Origin: Methanosarcinales archaeon
Lineage (GTDB): Archaea; Halobacteriota; Methanosarcinia; Methanosarcinales; Methanocomedenaceae
Direction: 5' to 3'
Length of the DNA: 7,410 nt
NCBI GenBank assembly: GCA_023136155.1
Contig: JAGLRT010000060.1
Span: 1-7,410, forward strand
In this document: in pieces, positions 4,890-7,410 of the stretch
Layout of the letters: the number at the start of each line of letters is the position of its first letter
Numbering within the stretch: the first letter of the stretch is position 1
Notes under the pieces: model-generated
Told to the model about the DNA's origin: nothing
Databases searched by the model: none
Seen by the model: the letters and a program-made list of their open reading frames with translations, nothing else
Translations under genes and position numbers: made by a program

Positions 4890-5432
4890 ATGATTCGCAC
4901 TTTCATAGCCGTGGAACTACCCCTACATATAAAAGAAGCTGTCCAATCCATCCAGCAGGAGATGGACTTAAAAGGATTGAAACTTGTGGAGCCCGGCCTG
5001 GTACATCTGACCATGAAATTTTTAGGTGACATTCCGGAATCCAGGGTGGAACCCATTTCTCAAGCCCTTAGTGGTATTGACTGCCCCCCGTTCCCGGCCC
5101 GGATTTCCGGTTTAGGTGTGTTCCCCAAACCCGCATACATGAAAGTGATATGGCTGGGGGCACAGGGCGAGTTCAAACGGCTTCACAATGAAGTAGAACG
5201 TACTCTCAAAGAGTTCAGGTTCAAAATGGACCGAGGTACATTCAAGGCACATGCCACCCTGGCCAGGGTAAAGCGACTTGACAACCCTACAAAGGAACAA
5301 CTGGTACAGGTGCTGGCCGGGTTACAGGATGTAGACCTGGGTGAGTTCACGGTTGATTACATCACATTTAAAAAGAGCACACTAACGCCCCAGGGACCTA
5401 TATACGAAACCCTGACGAAAATTCCGCTATAA
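4890..5432 (+). CDS. thpR: RNA 2',3'-cyclic phosphodiesterase (LigT/ThpR, 2H family)
   Basis: A 180-aa protein of the 2H phosphoesterase superfamily, full length for the family. It starts MIRTFIAVELP, the typical first strand, and has the two catalytic HxTx motifs: His39-Leu-Thr41 (VHLTMKFLG) and His121-Ala-Thr123 (AHATLARVK). A GLGVFPKPAYMKVIWLG segment and the final STLTPQGPIYETL are also family features. Members open 2',3'-cyclic phosphates on RNA ends (or act in reverse as 2'-5' ligases). The start has no clear Shine-Dalgarno, but homologues begin at exactly this residue. cca follows after 10 bases, so the two are probably co-transcribed and both concern RNA 3' ends, presumably of tRNA (inference). 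Confidence 0.94.
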   Translation: MIRTFIAVELPLHIKEAVQSIQQEMDLKGLKLVEPGLVHLTMKFLGDIPESRVEPISQALSGIDCPPFPARISGLGVFPKPAYMKVIWLGAQGEFKRLHNEVERTLKEFRFKMDRGTFKAHATLARVKRLDNPTKEQLVQVLAGLQDVDLGEFTVDYITFKKSTLTPQGPIYETLTKIPL

Positions 5433-5442
5433 CGACACAAAC

Positions 5443-6810
5443 ATGAGCAAAAACAACATATTAACCGAAATCCTGGGCAAAATAAAACCCACTTTGGATG
5501 AACAGCAAAAGATGCAAAAGGTTGCTGACCATATCATATCCCTGGTTGACCAGGTGGCTGCCGGGTCAGGATTAACTGACGTTTCAGGTACGCTTGTAGG
5601 CTCTGCCGCCAGAGGTACCTGGATATCGGGTGAACATGATCTGGACATTTTTATCACTTTCCCTGAGGTAACTTCTAATGAAGAACTGAAAAACCTGGGA
5701 CTAAAAATTGCCAGGCAGGTATCAGCCAGTGCCGACAGGTTTGAGGAACGTTATGCAGAGCATCCTTACATCCACGCTCTTTTTAACGATTTTGAGGTAG
5801 ACCTTGTACCTTGCTTCAGGGTTGAGAGTGCAGCACAAATAAAATCATCCGTGGACAGGACACCATTCCATAACCAGTTCATCCTTGAAAAGATAAATGG
5901 ACTGGAAGATGAAGTACTACTTCTCAAACAGTTCATGAAAGGCGCAGGTGTATATGGTTCAGATCTCAGGACCGGCGGGTTTTCCGGATACCTGGCAGAA
6001 TTGCTCATCATCCATTACGGTTCGTTCATCGCTGTACTGGAAGCTGCAGATGGCTGGAAACCTGCCATTACCATTGACATAATAGAACACGGGAACAAGC
6101 AACACAATGACCCGCTGGTGATGGTGGACCCCACTGACCCGGGCAGGAATGTTGCCGCGGCACTCACGCTTGACAGGTTCGCTGGATTTATTGACCGGGC
6201 CCGACAGTATCTGGATTCTCCTGGTTTGGAACAGTTCTTTCCTTCTCTGGCGGCCCCGCTAAGCGATGCGGAATTTGAAAGCATAATGACCGAGAGAGGG
6301 ACATTTTTAATTGCTGTGGTTTTTGATAAACCCGACGTGGTGGAGGACGTACTATATCCCCAGTTATTTATGTTACACAGTAGCATCAAAGACCTGCTGT
6401 CCAGGCATAAATTCCCTTTATTGAACGTTGATGTTTGGGCCGGTGACAATGAAGCTGCTATTTTGCTGGAAATAGAGGTGCTGCATCTACCACCTGTGAA
6501 AAAACATGCGGGTCCGCCTGTCTGGGAAAAAATCCATGCAGGGAGTTTCAAAAAGAAGTACATCGAAAACAAGGGGATATCAGGAGTATATATAGAGAAC
6601 GGCAGGTATATGGTGGACATACAACGCAAATACACGGACGCTGCTGAACTTTTGCGCAATGATCTCCACGCATGCCGATTGGGCAAACATGTAGGTGAGA
6701 ATATAAAATCTGGCTTCAAGGTGTTGTACGGCAGGGAACTACTTAAAGTCAATTTTCAAAGTTTCAGGGAATTCCTTACTGGATTTTTCCACCAGAATAT
6801 AAATCAATAA
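5443..6810 (+). CDS. cca: CCA-adding enzyme (tRNA nucleotidyltransferase, archaeal class I)
   Basis: A 455-aa enzyme that builds or repairs the CCA 3' end of tRNA from CTP and ATP without a template. The polymerase-beta-type head is at the N-terminus: Gly53-Ser54 (VGSAARGTW), metal-binding Asp66 and Asp68 (HDLDIFI) and the third carboxylate Asp120 (FEVDLVPC). Next comes the neck/body region with VDRTPFHNQFI and LLLKQFMKGAGVYGSDLRTGGFSGYL (in pieces), highly typical of archaeal CCA enzymes, then VDPTDPGRNVAAAL, and a C-terminal tail domain. Length agrees with archaeal homologues (about 430-460 aa). No convincing ribosome-binding site precedes the ATG, which is 10 bases after thpR, so translation may be coupled. 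The last 35 bases overlap the end of the opposing deacetylase gene. Confidence 0.97.
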   Translation: MSKNNILTEILGKIKPTLDEQQKMQKVADHIISLVDQVAAGSGLTDVSGTLVGSAARGTWISGEHDLDIFITFPEVTSNEELKNLGLKIARQVSASADRFEERYAEHPYIHALFNDFEVDLVPCFRVESAAQIKSSVDRTPFHNQFILEKINGLEDEVLLLKQFMKGAGVYGSDLRTGGFSGYLAELLIIHYGSFIAVLEAADGWKPAITIDIIEHGNKQHNDPLVMVDPTDPGRNVAAALTLDRFAGFIDRARQYLDSPGLEQFFPSLAAPLSDAEFESIMTERGTFLIAVVFDKPDVVEDVLYPQLFMLHSSIKDLLSRHKFPLLNVDVWAGDNEAAILLEIEVLHLPPVKKHAGPPVWEKIHAGSFKKKYIENKGISGVYIENGRYMVDIQRKYTDAAELLRNDLHACRLGKHVGENIKSGFKVLYGRELLKVNFQSFREFLTGFFHQNINQ

Positions 6811-7410
6811 CCTTCTCTACCAACTGGCGTGTATTGTTTGATACATCTCCCATTTCTGAAACATCATCACTTCCACCCATAAGAGCCCTGAATATCATTA
6901 CTATTGAATCTGATAGTGCACCATAATCATACCCCCCTTCCAGTGAAAGCACAAGTTTCCCACCACAAAGTTCCTCTGCCAACGACCGAACCACTCCCGT
7001 CATCTGTCCAAAACAGGCAGAGGTCAGGTTCATACCTGCCAGGGGGTCGTCCCTGTGCCCGTCCTGCCCTGCACTCACCAAAATGATGTCAGGCCTGAAC
7101 TTACGGGCGGCAGGTACCAGAATCTCATTGAATACATACAGGTAATCAGCATCATTAGCACCCCCGTGTAACGGTACATTGATGTTATATCCCCTGCCCA
7201 CCCCCGCTCCCATCTCATCCACTCTGCCCGTACCCGGATAATGGGGATACTGATGAATAGAAAAATAGAGCACTGAGCTGTCTTCATAGAATGCTTCCTG
7301 GGTGCCGTTGCCGTGATGCACGTCCCAGTCTACTATAAGCACCCTTCCTAATCCCCTCTTTTGTGCATACCGGGCAGCTATTGCCACATTGTTGAACAGG
7401 CAAAAACCCA
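6776..7410 (-). CDS. Histone deacetylase-family protein (arginase/deacetylase fold), partial at the N-terminal end
   Basis: The C-terminal 210 residues are visible; the start lies beyond 7410. The visible part begins GFCLFNNVAIAARYAQ, a class II HDAC/HdaH-type signature, so a start at the GTG codon at 7387 would be wrong. Zinc ligands are seen in DWDVHHGNGT (Asp29 and His31 of the fragment) and in SAGQDGHRDDPLAG (Asp116). LEGGYDY (Tyr160) carries the catalytic tyrosine. The fold continues with HQYPHYPGTG. These enzymes remove acetyl groups from protein lysines or from small amines such as acetylpolyamines; the archaeal substrate cannot be told from sequence. About 140 N-terminal residues of a usual 340-aa protein are missing because of the window edge. 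The 3' end overlaps cca by 35 bases on the opposite strand. Confidence 0.94.
   Translation of the reverse strand, partial: GFCLFNNVAIAARYAQKRGLGRVLIVDWDVHHGNGTQEAFYEDSSVLYFSIHQYPHYPGTGRVDEMGAGVGRGYNINVPLHGGANDADYLYVFNEILVPAARKFRPDIILVSAGQDGHRDDPLAGMNLTSACFGQMTGVVRSLAEELCGGKLVLSLEGGYDYGALSDSIVMIFRALMGGSDDVSEMGDVSNNTRQLVEKVIDLYSGGKIQ

Noticed and set aside
6015..6752. A 245-codon open frame on the - strand inside cca
   Set aside because: It is the complement of a conserved enzyme, Ser-rich and without recognisable motifs.
1..7410. CRISPR arrays, tRNA or rRNA genes
   Set aside because: No regularly spaced repeats of suitable length and no cloverleaf or rRNA-like sequence were seen on either strand.

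Overview
The window is a piece of archaeal chromosome. It starts in the 3' end of a TATA-binding protein gene and also carries a Sec61-beta/SecG translocase subunit, an archaeal-type (class I) CCA-adding enzyme, a ThpR/LigT RNA phosphodiesterase, a UspA protein and a four-CBS-domain protein. Together with moderate GC genes, AT-rich intergenic DNA, frequent GGAG/GAGG ribosome-binding sites and TTTATAAA-like TATA boxes, this suggests a euryarchaeon close to the Methanosarcinales (methanogen or ANME relative). The domain Archaea is certain; the order is an inference.

Layout from left to right. Positions 3-161 (+) are the end of tbp, followed by an oligo-T run and a small CxxC protein (189-479, +). 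A 10-bp hairpin that can act in both directions separates it from a convergent 200-aa winged-helix protein with a Gln/Pro/Thr-rich linker (580-1182, -). A gene-free stretch of about 570 bases follows (1183-1748). It holds a GC-rich hairpin, a palindrome, a TATA box and three copies of ATTCACACCA, and probably contains the divergent promoters of its two flanking genes. Next comes a tight + strand cluster: an amidohydrolase of the cytosine-deaminase/chlorohydrolase superfamily, UspA, a protein with four CBS domains, and a 57-aa Sec61-beta with a TTG start. A second gene-free stretch (4448-4889) looks like decayed coding DNA. The last block is thpR and cca on the + strand (10 bases apart), and a histone-deacetylase-family gene on the - strand that overlaps the end of cca tail to tail and runs off the window.

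Functional themes: information processing (TBP, ThpR, CCA-adding enzyme, possibly the winged-helix protein and the HDAC-like deacetylase) and a putative nucleotide-related cluster (a deaminase-like amidohydrolase next to two proteins of adenine-nucleotide-binding families). No CRISPR array, tRNA, rRNA or intact mobile element is visible. The items most worth a second look are the repeat-bearing divergent intergenic region with its regulator-like neighbour, the amidohydrolase-UspA-CBS cluster, the tbp-linked CxxC protein, and the decayed 4448-4889 region.
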